The position numbers and the translations under genes were made by a program. The notes below the pieces were generated by a model. That model had not been told where the DNA came from, ran no database searches, and saw only the letters and a program-made list of their open reading frames with translations. Below, piece after piece: positions 27,096 through 35,806 of a stretch of DNA of 64,000 nt; position 1 is the first letter of the stretch; every line of letters starts with the position of its first letter. The stretch lies in the NCBI RefSeq assembly GCF_000717275.1, contig NZ_JNYV01000003.1, positions 692,952 through 756,951 of the forward strand. Direction: 5' to 3'. Origin of the DNA: Kitasatospora arboriphila (GTDB taxonomy: Bacteria > Actinomycetota > Actinomycetes > Mycobacteriales > Mycobacteriaceae).

Positions 27096-28514
27096 TTGAC
27101 CAAGATCGTGATCATCGGCGGCGGACCCGCCGGCTACGAGTCGGCGCTTGCCGCCGCGAGCTACGGGGCCGACATCACTGTGGTCGACAGCGACGGCATC
27201 GGCGGTGCCTGCGTGCTCTGGGACTGTGTTCCGTCCAAGACCTTCATCGCGTCCGCCGGCATTCGCACAGAGGTCCGCCGGGCCGTCGACCTGGGCATCA
27301 ACCTCCGTTACGACGGCGCACTCGTGTCGCTGCCACAGATCCACGAGCGGGTGCGTGACCTAGCTTTCGCCCAGTCGTCCGACATCCGGTCGCGGCTGCT
27401 GACCGAGGGCGTCCGGATCATCGCGGGTCGCGCAAAGCTCGGAGAGCAGGAGTCGGGACGAGGCCGGCACCGCGTGATCACGACGACGATCAACCCGGAC
27501 GGATCCGACGGCGCCGAGGAAGTCCTGGACGCTGATGTGGTGTTGATCGCAACCGGCGCGTCGCCGCGGGTGCTGCCCGATGCACAGCCCGACGGCGAGC
27601 GCATCCTCACCTGGCGTCAGATGTACGACTTGAACGAATTTCCCGAGCATCTTGTGGTGGTCGGTTCGGGTGTCACCGGAGCCGAGTTCGTCCACGCCTA
27701 TACCGAGCTCGGCGTTCCCGTCACGATGGTGTCCAGCCGCGACCGTGTGTTGCCCGGCGAAGATGAGGACGCTGCTCTTGTGCTCGAGGACGTGTTGGCC
27801 GAACGCGGCGTGAAGCTGGTCAAGCACGCGCGCGCCGACAAGGTCGAACGCACGGCCGACGGGATCAAGGTGATCTTGTCCGACGGCCGGACGGTGAAGG
27901 GGTCGCACTGCTTGATGACGGTGGGCTCGGTGCCCAACACCGACCACCTCGGCCTCGAGGCCGTCGGGCTCGAACTCGCCAAAGGCGGCTACCTCCAGGT
28001 GGACCGGGTATCGCGGACCGGTGTGCCCGGAATCTACGCCGCCGGCGACTGCACGGGTCTGTTGCCGCTGGCGTCTGTCGCCGCCATGCAGGGCCGAATC
28101 GCGATGTACCACGCACTCGGTGAGGGCGTCACGCCCATCAAGCTCAAGACCGTGGCCTCGGCCATCTTCACGCGCCCGGAGATCGCGACCGTCGGGGTGA
28201 GCCAGCAGGCGATCGACTCGGGGGAGTACCCGGCTCGCACGGTGATGCTGCCGTTGGCCACCAACCCGCGCGCGAAGATGAGCGGGTTGCGGCGCGGCTT
28301 CGTGAAGATCTTCTGCCGGCCCGCGACGGGTGTGGTGATCGGTGGCGTGGTGGTGGCCCCGAACGCGTCGGAGTTAATCTTGCCGATCGCACTGGCGGTG
28401 CAGAACAAGCTGATGGTCAGCGACCTGGCTGCCACGTTCTCGGTGTACCCATCGTTGTCCGGATCGGTGACGGAGGCGGCGCGCCAGTTGGTTCGACACG
28501 ACGACCTCGACTAG
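27096..28514 (+). CDS. lpdA: NAD(P)H-quinone dehydrogenase / flavoprotein disulfide reductase
   Basis: 472 residues of the pyridine nucleotide-disulfide oxidoreductase family. FAD-binding IIGGGPAGYESAL (about 5-17), the redox segment GGACVLWDCVPSK (about 38-50, a C-x4-C pair), and the NAD(P)-binding VVGSGVTGAEF (about 188-198). The catalytic HPT...E of lipoamide dehydrogenases is here YPSLSGSVTE, so the histidine is a tyrosine. This supports a quinone-reducing LpdA (Rv3303c) type and not a true lipoamide dehydrogenase. The start is TTG 27096 with GGGAG (27081-27085) upstream. Confidence 0.9.
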   Translation: MTKIVIIGGGPAGYESALAAASYGADITVVDSDGIGGACVLWDCVPSKTFIASAGIRTEVRRAVDLGINLRYDGALVSLPQIHERVRDLAFAQSSDIRSRLLTEGVRIIAGRAKLGEQESGRGRHRVITTTINPDGSDGAEEVLDADVVLIATGASPRVLPDAQPDGERILTWRQMYDLNEFPEHLVVVGSGVTGAEFVHAYTELGVPVTMVSSRDRVLPGEDEDAALVLEDVLAERGVKLVKHARADKVERTADGIKVILSDGRTVKGSHCLMTVGSVPNTDHLGLEAVGLELAKGGYLQVDRVSRTGVPGIYAAGDCTGLLPLASVAAMQGRIAMYHALGEGVTPIKLKTVASAIFTRPEIATVGVSQQAIDSGEYPARTVMLPLATNPRAKMSGLRRGFVKIFCRPATGVVIGGVVVAPNASELILPIALAVQNKLMVSDLAATFSVYPSLSGSVTEAARQLVRHDDLD

Positions 28515-28521
28515 CCATCTC

Positions 28522-28539
28522 ACTGGTTGAGAAACCAGT
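28522..28539 (+). terminator. Short hairpin after lpdA
   Basis: ACTGGTT (28522-28528) and AACCAGT (28533-28539) form a 7-bp stem with a GAGA loop, followed by a short TT. It lies 8 bp past the lpdA stop. The rest of 28540-28660 should hold the promoter of the next gene but has no consensus I can mark. Confidence 0.5.
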
Positions 28540-28660
28540 TTCACATTTCGGTCACGCCCGCTAACGTTCGGTGTGGGCGCTGACCTGACGTGCCCTGCTC
28601 GGTGACCACACTCATCACCTTCTGTCCTCGTACTTTTCAGAATGTGTTGGAGTGAATCGA

Positions 28661-29839
28661 ATGGTTGTCCTCAGTCCTCGGTACGCAGCGTCGCACGCAC
28701 TCGCCAACGTGCGCGGGTCGGCGATCCGTGACCTGCTCAAGCTCACCGAACAGCCGAATGTGCTGAGCATGGCAGGCGGGCTTCCGGCAACGGAACTCAT
28801 TCCCGCGCAACGGATCGCGGAGTCGGCCGCGCGGATCATCGCCGACTCGTCCGCCCTGCAGTACACCGTGAGTGCCGGTGTGTCGTCGTGTCGCGAGGTT
28901 GTCGCCGAATACACCGACACCGACGACCCCGGGCAGGTGTTGCTGACGCACGGGTCGCAACAGGCGTTGTTCTTGCTGGCGCACGCGCTGGTCAATCCAG
29001 GTGATCTGGTCATCGTGGACGACCCCGTCTACGTGGGAGCTCTCCAGGTGTTCCAGTCGGTGCGGGCGCGGGTTCGCGCCTTGCCCATCACGCCGAGTGG
29101 AATTGATGTCGACTTGCTCAGGGAATGGCTGCGAGAGGGTGAGCGCCCGCGAATAGTCCATACTGTCAGTAACTTCCACAACCCGGGCGGTGTGAGTGCG
29201 TCCAAAGAGAACCGCGTCGAGTTGGTCCGTTTGGCCGATGAATTCGGGTTCGTGGTGGTGGAAGATGATCCGTACGGCAAACTTCGCTTCTCGGGCGCAG
29301 AGGTGAGACCGATTGCTGCTCATAGTGATCGAGTGGTCCTGCTCGGTACCGCGTCCAAAGTCCTTGCGCCTGCACTCCGGGTGGGATGGATGAGCGGTCC
29401 GCCCGAAGTGGTCGCATTGGTGGAGCGATTGCGTCAGGGGGCTGATCTGTGTGGGTCTACCTTCAGTCAGTTGATGGTCGCGGATCTGTTGGCCGACCGA
29501 GAGTGGTTCTCCGGACACATCGCTGATGTTTGCTCCGAGTATTCCTCTCGGGCAACTGCTTTGACCGAATCACTGCAGCGGACGTTCGGCGAGGCGGCTC
29601 AGTTCACGGCTCCTGAGGGTGGCATGTTCTGCTGGGTTCGAATGCCCGGCATCGATACGACGGAGTTGTTGACTGCGGCGGTGAATGCCGGTGTGGCGTT
29701 CGTTCCCGGCGCTGCGTTTGCTGTGGACGCCGACTTCGGGGACTGTCTCAGGCTGAGTTTCGCCACGCTTCCTCCTGCTCAACTGGCCGAAGGGGTGCGG
29801 CGGTTGGCGGTCGCGTATGAGTTGGTGCGACCTGCCTAG
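28661..29839 (+). CDS. PLP aminotransferase class I/II (2-aminoadipate-transaminase-like)
   Basis: 392 residues, fold-type I. Landmarks are SMAGGLPATELIP near the N-terminus, VSNFHNPGGVSAS (substrate/PLP region, NPGG in place of NPTG), EDDPYGKLRF and the Schiff-base lysine in GTASKVLAPALRVGW (about K227). This is the LysN/MocR-type subgroup, acting on aromatic, branched or aminoadipate substrates. ATG 28661 has GGAG 8 nt upstream; a GTG at 28652 overlaps that site and is less likely. It is a single gene at the start of a block that interrupts the lpdA-glpD order. Confidence 0.86.
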   Translation: MVVLSPRYAASHALANVRGSAIRDLLKLTEQPNVLSMAGGLPATELIPAQRIAESAARIIADSSALQYTVSAGVSSCREVVAEYTDTDDPGQVLLTHGSQQALFLLAHALVNPGDLVIVDDPVYVGALQVFQSVRARVRALPITPSGIDVDLLREWLREGERPRIVHTVSNFHNPGGVSASKENRVELVRLADEFGFVVVEDDPYGKLRFSGAEVRPIAAHSDRVVLLGTASKVLAPALRVGWMSGPPEVVALVERLRQGADLCGSTFSQLMVADLLADREWFSGHIADVCSEYSSRATALTESLQRTFGEAAQFTAPEGGMFCWVRMPGIDTTELLTAAVNAGVAFVPGAAFAVDADFGDCLRLSFATLPPAQLAEGVRRLAVAYELVRPA

Positions 29840-29841
29840 TA

Positions 29842-29859
29842 GTCGAACATGTGTTCGAC
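29842..29859. promoter_or_regulatory. LexA (SOS) box
   Basis: GTCGAACATGTGTTCGAC is a perfect 18-bp palindrome containing TCGAACnnnnGTTCGA, the mycobacterial/Gram-positive LexA consensus. It sits 60 bp upstream of the DUF222/HNH gene. TTCGAC at its right edge (29854-29859) and TAGAAT (29878-29883), 18 bp apart, could be -35 and -10, so LexA would cover the promoter. Promoter elements are inferred. Confidence 0.85.
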
Positions 29860-29918
29860 AAAATTGAATTGCGCTGTTAGAATTGCTCTAAGCGTTCGAC
29901 AGGCTGGGGGGCTTTTCG

Positions 29919-31493
29919 ATGAGTGATTCGGTGACGGTGGATCCACCGCCAATGCCGTTGTTGGTGGGCTTGTATCGCGATCTTGATGCGCTGCTGCAGC
30001 GGATTGCTGCCACGTCAGCAGCTGATGTGGATGATGTGCAAGTTGCTGAATTGGTGCGGGTGAACGAGAGGGTTGTTCGGGCACTTGCGTTTCAGGGACT
30101 CAAGCGGTTGCAGGAGGTGAATGATCGGGGCTTGTTTCGTAAGGCTGGTCATTCGACGTTGCATCGGTTTGTGATGAGTGAGTTGCGGGTCTCGCGTGGT
30201 GATGCCTCGTCACGGTTGAAAGCGCTCGATGCTGCCGGCGCGTTGTTGTCGATGCAGGGGCAGCCGTTGCCTCCGAAGTGTCCAGCCGCAGCCCAAGCAC
30301 TCTCCGACGGAGCAATTGGGTTGGCGCACATGGATGTGATGCTCAAAGTCCGTGATCGCATTCCGCACAAGTCAGCGCCGGAAGTGTATGACGTGGTCGA
30401 TGCGTGGATGACCGACAATGCCCGCACCCTGGGCCCCACCGAACTCGAAGTCTGCGGGCGAGAAGTCCTGGCCCGGGTCGATCCGGACGGATCACTCACC
30501 GATGACGCCGACCGCAAACGCAACCGGGGTTTGTCCGACGGTGCGCAGGGCTTGGACATGATGGCCAAAATCACCGGAAACCTCGACCCGGCATCGTTGG
30601 CATTGTTTCGAACGGTGATGGATGTGTGGGCCGCACCAGGTATGAACAATCCTGACGACCCCAACTCACCCACCGGTGCCGTCGATGACCCGAGCATGGA
30701 TCCAGCGGTGGTGGAAGCCGCCGCCGGGCGTGACACCCGTTCGCGTGCCCAACGTCAGCACGATGCTTTCAAGGCGATCTTGAAGACCATTCTCGAGTGC
30801 AAACTGCTCGGTACCTCCCACCGTGGCCTGCCGGTGCAGGTCATCATCACCATGACCAAACAACAACTTGATGAGGCCGCAGGTATCGCCCATACCGCCT
30901 CCGGCGTCGACTTGCCGGTGAAGGATGCCCTGGATTTGGCGGCGCGGGCTGATTGGTCGTTGGCGGTGTTCGCTAACCACTCCGCGGATGTCCTGTACTT
31001 TGCTCGGGCCAAACGCACCGCACAACAAGGCCAGAGGTTGGCGTTGTTCGCCAAAGACCGAGGTTGTACCAGCCCGGGCTGCCGTAACCCGATCTCCTGG
31101 ACCGAAATTCACCACACCACCGCCTGGGCCGACGGTGGACACACTGACATCGACGTACTCACGCCGGCGTGCATCCCGCATCACGCGATGATTGGGCCCG
31201 GCGAGGATCAATGGCAAACCATCATGCTCCGCGACGGCCCCGATGCCGGGCGAGTCGCGTGGATCCCACCCCAGTACATCGACCCTGAGCAACAGCCACG
31301 AATCAACCGGGCCCACCACACTGACCACACCATCGAGGCGGCGTGGCAGAACATCGTCGCCGAACGCCAACAAGCACTCGACGAACGCGAAGCACGCACG
31401 CAGCTCCAGCAATACAACCGGGCCGAGTCGACGGAGAGCCAAGGCGGCGATACGAATGGTTGCGAGGACCCGGTAGACCAACCGGACCACTAG
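29919..31493 (+). CDS. DUF222 / HNH endonuclease-domain protein (13E12 family)
   Basis: 524 residues. An N-terminal DUF222 helical domain (about 20-330) is followed by an HNH-type module (about 375-430): a CTSPGC zinc pair, EIHHTTAW, then DVLTPACIPHHAMIG. The central HNH asparagine position reads Val/Asp, so nuclease activity is not assured. The tail (about 470-524) is charged and glutamine-rich. Members are multicopy in actinobacteria, including the M. tuberculosis 13E12 repeat proteins, some of which are SOS-induced. The perfect LexA box upstream fits that. Base composition changes along the gene, from G/T-rich to C/A-rich. Confidence 0.85.
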   Translation: MSDSVTVDPPPMPLLVGLYRDLDALLQRIAATSAADVDDVQVAELVRVNERVVRALAFQGLKRLQEVNDRGLFRKAGHSTLHRFVMSELRVSRGDASSRLKALDAAGALLSMQGQPLPPKCPAAAQALSDGAIGLAHMDVMLKVRDRIPHKSAPEVYDVVDAWMTDNARTLGPTELEVCGREVLARVDPDGSLTDDADRKRNRGLSDGAQGLDMMAKITGNLDPASLALFRTVMDVWAAPGMNNPDDPNSPTGAVDDPSMDPAVVEAAAGRDTRSRAQRQHDAFKAILKTILECKLLGTSHRGLPVQVIITMTKQQLDEAAGIAHTASGVDLPVKDALDLAARADWSLAVFANHSADVLYFARAKRTAQQGQRLALFAKDRGCTSPGCRNPISWTEIHHTTAWADGGHTDIDVLTPACIPHHAMIGPGEDQWQTIMLRDGPDAGRVAWIPPQYIDPEQQPRINRAHHTDHTIEAAWQNIVAERQQALDEREARTQLQQYNRAESTESQGGDTNGCEDPVDQPDH

Positions 31494-31756
31494 CTGCGAC
31501 TGGACTTCGTTGACGAGGGATTGCGGCTGGCTGCTGGGATGTGACCAGTCGTTGGAATGCGTACTGCGTACCCGTGCGAGACAACGGGCGGCGTCCACAA
31601 CGATGGCCAGGGGCTCGAGAGCCTGGCTACAGCCGAAACGGGAACCACCAGCCGAGCACGGCGGTGCAGCCACCAAACCGCGGACGGATCGGACGGAACC
31701 AGCGAGGACCGGTTAACGTCTAACCCCGAGCGAGGGGTCTAACGGGGGAGTGATCT
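31494..31756. other. Gap after the HNH gene with paired GTCTAAC motifs
   Basis: I see no convincing gene in these 263 bp. Near the right end GTCTAAC occurs at 31718-31724 and 31737-31743, 19 bp apart, flanking a CCCC/GGGG dyad (ACCCC GAGCGA GGGGT, about 31723-31738). It lies 14 bp before the next start codon and includes its GGGGGAG ribosome-binding site, so a regulatory role is possible. Confidence 0.4.
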
Positions 31757-32080
31757 GTGACAGACGAAGTGAAGTTCACCGATGCGCAGTGGGATGAGCT
31801 GGCAAGAGCCGCTGAGGCGTTTGCTGGTGTGCTCGAAATGCAACGCAAACAGCTGGATAACGTATTGACTTCCAACTGGGCCGGAGACTGCGGTGAAGGT
31901 CATGGTGTCATCGAAAACTTGAGGCTGCTGTTGCAAGGGGCAGGGTCTGGCTCCTTTGGCGGTGCGATCAAGTCGGAGGTCGTTTATCTCTTAGATCTCG
32001 CGCAGCGATGTCGTAACGCGAACAGCACGCTGAGTGGGGACGATTTGGTGGCTGCGAATAAGTTTTTTGATGCGCCGTAG
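31757..32080 (+). CDS. Small helical protein, possibly type VII secretion-associated
   Basis: 107 residues from GTG 31757, with GGGGGAG 7 nt upstream. Two long predicted helices (about 8-40 and 45-90) surround SNWAGDCGEGHG, a W-x-G-like turn. Size and shape recall ESX-associated WXG100/EspC relatives but there is no clear family match. The next gene, a lipoprotein, begins inside it (11-bp overlap), and a PPE-like protein follows. It is distinctly less GC-rich than most of the window. Confidence 0.6.
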   Translation: MTDEVKFTDAQWDELARAAEAFAGVLEMQRKQLDNVLTSNWAGDCGEGHGVIENLRLLLQGAGSGSFGGAIKSEVVYLLDLAQRCRNANSTLSGDDLVAANKFFDAP

Positions 32081-32678
32081 CAGCGTAATGGCAGCCATTT
32101 TGATAATGGCCCTATCGGCTTCGTGCGGAATTGCGGATGAGAATACGCAAGCTGTTCCCGTTAAGCCTCCCGAGCGCTCAGTGGTTGACACCGTCGGAAC
32201 CCCGGTTCCGTTGCCATTCGAAAGCAAGTTTCCAAACCGGTGGAACGGGTCAAACGACGGAACTCCTTTCGAACCTTGTGTCGCCTTTTCCGAAGGCGAA
32301 CTGAAGCGGTTCGACATCGACCCGAATCGGATCGAGGATGCCGCAATGGTGAACGGTCAAGGCATTCGCGGATGCAGCTGGTTCATGCCGGCTCGATTCG
32401 CTTTGAGCAGTCTCGTAACCAACTCGAAGTCAATGGAAGAATACCGAGACGGAACTGTGGAGAACGAATGGATGCCGAACTTGGTAATCTCAAATAGAGT
32501 GGTTGGCTTGTTTAGAAATGCAGGTGACGCGAGCACTTGCTCTACTTACGTGCAGTCGTATTCGGCGGCGGTCGTGACAAACGTCGTAACTTCCATGGCT
32601 CCAGAGGGTCGATCGATTGATCCTTGCAAGCTCGTTGAAGACTTCACGCGCGCATATATCGACAAGATCCCTAACTGA
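32070..32678 (+). CDS. DUF3558-like lipoprotein
   Basis: 202 residues from ATG 32070. A signal peptide (MRRSSVMAAILIMALSASC) ends in a lipobox-like SASC, with lipidation expected at C19. The mature part has PFEPCVAFSEGELKRFDIDP and a GCSW segment, as in DUF3558 proteins (PxxPC and GCxW cysteines that can pair), plus two later cysteines. It should be anchored on the outer face of the membrane. It is translationally coupled to the small helical protein upstream. GC content falls to roughly half here, in contrast with the flanks. Confidence 0.78.
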   Translation: MRRSSVMAAILIMALSASCGIADENTQAVPVKPPERSVVDTVGTPVPLPFESKFPNRWNGSNDGTPFEPCVAFSEGELKRFDIDPNRIEDAAMVNGQGIRGCSWFMPARFALSSLVTNSKSMEEYRDGTVENEWMPNLVISNRVVGLFRNAGDASTCSTYVQSYSAAVVTNVVTSMAPEGRSIDPCKLVEDFTRAYIDKIPN

Positions 32679-32746
32679 GGTCGGCAGCGCGGGATTACGA
32701 GTAGTCGACATTGTCTTAGACTCCATGTCAGCGAGGTGCCGGGGAG

Positions 32747-32781
32747 GGCACTGACTAGGTAAAGACTGGCACTGACTAGGT
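32747..32781. repeat. 14-bp direct repeat before the PPE-like gene
   Basis: GGCACTGACTAGGT occurs at 32747-32760 and 32768-32781, a 21-bp period (two helical turns). It lies 16 bp before the start codon of the PPE-like gene and next to its GGGGGAG ribosome-binding site. It could be a regulator site or part of the promoter. Confidence 0.6.
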
Positions 32782-32796
32782 GAATCGGGGGAGTTC

Positions 32797-34122
32797 ATGG
32801 CGCCTAAGCCAATTGGGCAGACGGACTGGTTCGGGCATGCGATCGACGAGATGCGGTCGGTGTGCGCCAGCATGGCGCCGAGCTCGGCGGAAGCAGACGC
32901 TGAAGCAATCAGGTTGATCGCGGCGAGGATCAGGGCAGCGTCGGACACCTACTACGCCACGCTAGGACGGCTGTATCCCGAAGGGGAGTTCCACGGTGAG
33001 TCGGTCACCGGCTCGCGGCACGCGACGATGGATGCGATTCGTCATATGGACGACTCAGCATCGGTGGGAATGCAGATAGCGGACCAGATTTCGGCCATCT
33101 CAAAAATCCTGTCGCAGACGCAGGGCAGCGTCGCAGACCTCGACGCCCAGTACGGCGGCAACGCTGCCAGTGTCGCCCGGCAGGTACTGCAACAATCCGA
33201 ACTCGCCACCACGATGACCGACATCTACAGCAACCCGGTCATCGGCGCCAACGGCTCGCTACCCGAATACACCGGCGTACCCCTGCCGCAGCTGGGGGCC
33301 GACTTCGAACCGATCAACACCCATCCAGCCGGCCTGAACGGCAGCAGTTCGGGCAGCGGCGACAACTCAGGGCTACTCGGAGGCGTCGGTGGCGGCAACA
33401 ACACGGCGGGCGCAGCAGGTCCCGCTGGGCCCGACGGCCCCACAGGTGGACAAGAAACCTTCCGCGGCGACCCGGTAGAAGACAAACCACTCTCACTCGG
33501 TGACGTGGGCCAAACCGAGCCTGCGCATGTCGGCGGATCAACACCCGGCCCGCTCAACGGGGCTTTCGGGTCACCGATCGCCGGACAAGCAAACGGGGCC
33601 GGCCCGACCGGCGCTGCGACGACGTCTGGTCGAATCCGGCCGGGGCTTGCTGGCGCAGGAACAGGTGGAGGGGCTGGCACGGGAGCGCGCGGCGGCGGAG
33701 GGCTCGGAGCAAGTGGCGCAGGAGGAGTCGGCGCAGGTGCCGACCCGAAATCGTTTGCCGCACGCCCGCTTACACCCCTCGCGACGCCAACAGCCGGTGG
33801 CGGGCCCTTGCCCGGGTCCGGCCTGACCACGTCGACTCGTGGTGGGTCGCCGATGATCCCGCCGGGCGCAGCCGGACGCGGCGCGGGCAGAGACAAAGAA
33901 GGCGAACACCGGGCACCTTCCTACCTGCACACCCGCGAGAATGCCGAGGAGATCATCGGGCGCCTTCCGCTGGTCGGACCACCCGTCCTGGGCGACTGGG
34001 CCAGGCCGGGCGAGGCCGGCTCGGACGCGGTGCCGGGAACAGGTAGAAATCCGGAAGCGGGCAGCCCCAACGCGAACGACCCCGACGGCCCTGATACCCC
34101 CGACACCCCTGACAGGACCTGA
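32797..34122 (+). CDS. PPE/EspB-like Gly/Pro-rich protein
   Basis: 441 residues. An N-terminal helical domain (about 1-150, with DEMRSVCASM and YYATLGRLYPEGE) is followed by a long Gly/Pro/Ala-rich low-complexity region (about 175-370) and a conserved-looking C-terminal block, APSYLHTRENAEEIIG...PPVLGDWA (about 373-405), then an Asp/Pro-rich tail. This is the layout of ESX substrates such as EspB and PPE relatives. There is no Sec signal. With the small helical protein and the lipoprotein it makes a cassette. Its stop is only 2 bp from the glpK stop on the other strand. Confidence 0.68.
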   Translation: MAPKPIGQTDWFGHAIDEMRSVCASMAPSSAEADAEAIRLIAARIRAASDTYYATLGRLYPEGEFHGESVTGSRHATMDAIRHMDDSASVGMQIADQISAISKILSQTQGSVADLDAQYGGNAASVARQVLQQSELATTMTDIYSNPVIGANGSLPEYTGVPLPQLGADFEPINTHPAGLNGSSSGSGDNSGLLGGVGGGNNTAGAAGPAGPDGPTGGQETFRGDPVEDKPLSLGDVGQTEPAHVGGSTPGPLNGAFGSPIAGQANGAGPTGAATTSGRIRPGLAGAGTGGGAGTGARGGGGLGASGAGGVGAGADPKSFAARPLTPLATPTAGGGPLPGSGLTTSTRGGSPMIPPGAAGRGAGRDKEGEHRAPSYLHTRENAEEIIGRLPLVGPPVLGDWARPGEAGSDAVPGTGRNPEAGSPNANDPDGPDTPDTPDRT

Positions 34123-34124
34123 GG

Positions 34125-35633
34125 TCAAGCCAGGTCGTAGCTGCGCTCGACTGCCTTGTTCCAGTCGGCGAAGCGCTGATCCCGGTCCTCTGCTGCCATG
34201 GACGGTTCCCAGGACTTGTCCTGCATCCAGTTGTCGCGAATATCCTGCTCGGTGCCCCAGTAGCCCACAGCCAGTCCAGCCGCGTACGCCGCACCGAGAG
34301 CCGTGGTCTCGCTGACAACCGGACGTACCACGGGAACACCGAGGATGTCCGACTGGAACTGCATGAGCAGCTCGTTGACCACCATCCCTCCGTCCACCTT
34401 CAGGGTCGATAGCTCGACACCGGAATCGGCCTGCATCGCCTCAATCACCTCACGGGTCTGAAACGCGGTTGCCTCCAAGGCCGCCCGCGCGATGTGGCCC
34501 TTGTTCACGTACCTGGTCAAACCCACGATCACGCCCCGGGCATCGGGCCGCCAACGCGGCGCGAACAAACCGGAGAAGGCGGGGACAAAGTGGGCGCCGC
34601 CGTTGTCCTCCACGGTCTGCGCCACCGTCTCGATTTCGCCTGCGGCACTGATGAGTCCGAGGTTGTCCCGCAGCCACTGCACCAACGAACCCGTGACGGC
34701 TATCGAGCCCTCCAGGGCGTACACGGGTCGCTTGTCGCCGATCTTGTAGCACACGGTGGTGAGCAATCCGTGGCTGCTGCGGACGACCTCCTCACCGGTG
34801 TTGAGGAGGAGGAAGTTGCCCGTGCCGTAGGTGTTCTTCGCCTCTCCGGGCTCCAGGCACGCCTGACCGAACGTCGCCGCCTGCTGATCACCCAAGATGC
34901 CCGCGATCGGCACGTCGGCGAGGGCCCCACGCTCGCGAACCCGTCCGTACACCTGCGACGAACTGCAGATCTCCGGCAACAGACTCATCGGGATCTGCAT
35001 CTCGGCACAGATCTCCTCATCCCACTGCAGCGTCTCGATGTCCATCAGCATGGTCCGCGACGCATTGGTCACATCGGTCAGGTGTCGACCTCCGTCGGGA
35101 CCTCCGGTCATGTTCCAGACCAGCCAGGTATCCATTGTGCCGAAACACAACTCACCGGCCTCGGCACGTTCACGTGCGTCATCGACGTTGTCGAGAATCC
35201 AGCGGATCTTCGGCCCGGCGAAGTAGGTGGACATGGGGAGGCCGGTGCGCTCCTGATACCGGGCGGCACCGTGTTCGCCGCCGAGTTCCTCGCAGAGTGC
35301 CGCAGTCCTGGTGTCCTGCCACACGATGGCGTTGTAGATCGGCTCACCGGTCGCGCGATCCCACAGCAGCGTGGTCTCACGCTGATTGGTGATGCCCACG
35401 GCGTGGATGTCTGCGGTGGACAGATCTTCTGCGGCCATCGCGGCCGCGGTCACCCTCCGGGCGTTGCGCCAGATCTCCGCACCGTCATGTTCCACCCAAC
35501 CGGACTTCGGGAAGATCTGCTGATGCTCGATCTGTTCAGAACTGACCACTCGGCCGGCGTGGTCGAAGATCATGCAGCGGGTGGACGTGGTGCCCTGATC
35601 GATGGAAGCGATGTAACCGGTGCTGTTGCTCAC
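34125..35633 (-). CDS. glpK: Glycerol kinase
   Basis: 502 residues, FGGY kinase family. [16 protein letters not shown] is the N-terminal phosphate loop, [16 protein letters not shown] and NAIVWQDTR line the glycerol site, and the C-terminal domain has [27 protein letters not shown]. It makes glycerol-3-phosphate for the divergently encoded GlpD. The start is GTG 35633, with a poor ribosome-binding site. It is convergent with the PPE-like gene with a 2-bp gap. Confidence 0.97.
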   Translation of the reverse strand: MSNSTGYIASIDQGTTSTRCMIFDHAGRVVSSEQIEHQQIFPKSGWVEHDGAEIWRNARRVTAAAMAAEDLSTADIHAVGITNQRETTLLWDRATGEPIYNAIVWQDTRTAALCEELGGEHGAARYQERTGLPMSTYFAGPKIRWILDNVDDARERAEAGELCFGTMDTWLVWNMTGGPDGGRHLTDVTNASRTMLMDIETLQWDEEICAEMQIPMSLLPEICSSSQVYGRVRERGALADVPIAGILGDQQAATFGQACLEPGEAKNTYGTGNFLLLNTGEEVVRSSHGLLTTVCYKIGDKRPVYALEGSIAVTGSLVQWLRDNLGLISAAGEIETVAQTVEDNGGAHFVPAFSGLFAPRWRPDARGVIVGLTRYVNKGHIARAALEATAFQTREVIEAMQADSGVELSTLKVDGGMVVNELLMQFQSDILGVPVVRPVVSETTALGAAYAAGLAVGYWGTEQDIRDNWMQDKSWEPSMAAEDRDQRFADWNKAVERSYDLA

Positions 35634-35806
35634 AGGAACGAGTTTCGCATGACCATCCGCGCAGGTTGTCTACTTGGACACGGCCGGTCCTCTTGCGGTG
35701 GCGGACCGGTTACCAGCGGGTAGCGTTGTCGGCGGTAGTCCGGCCGGTTCGCCCGCTTCGGAGTTCGCGGCGGCAGGTGATCGACCCGTGACCAGAGGAG
35801 ATAGCG
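35634..35806. promoter_or_regulatory. Divergent glpK-glpD control region
   Basis: This 173-bp region must hold promoters for both glycerol genes. I see ACCGGT-type repeats (around 35685 and 35708) but no clear palindrome for a glycerol regulator. The glpD ribosome-binding site AGAGGAGA (35794-35801) is strong. Confidence 0.45.

Noticed and set aside
32950..33000. YPEGE in the PPE-like protein as a type VII export signal
   Set aside because: It fits YxxxE but lies inside the N-terminal domain and not at a helical-hairpin end; too weak to use as evidence alone.
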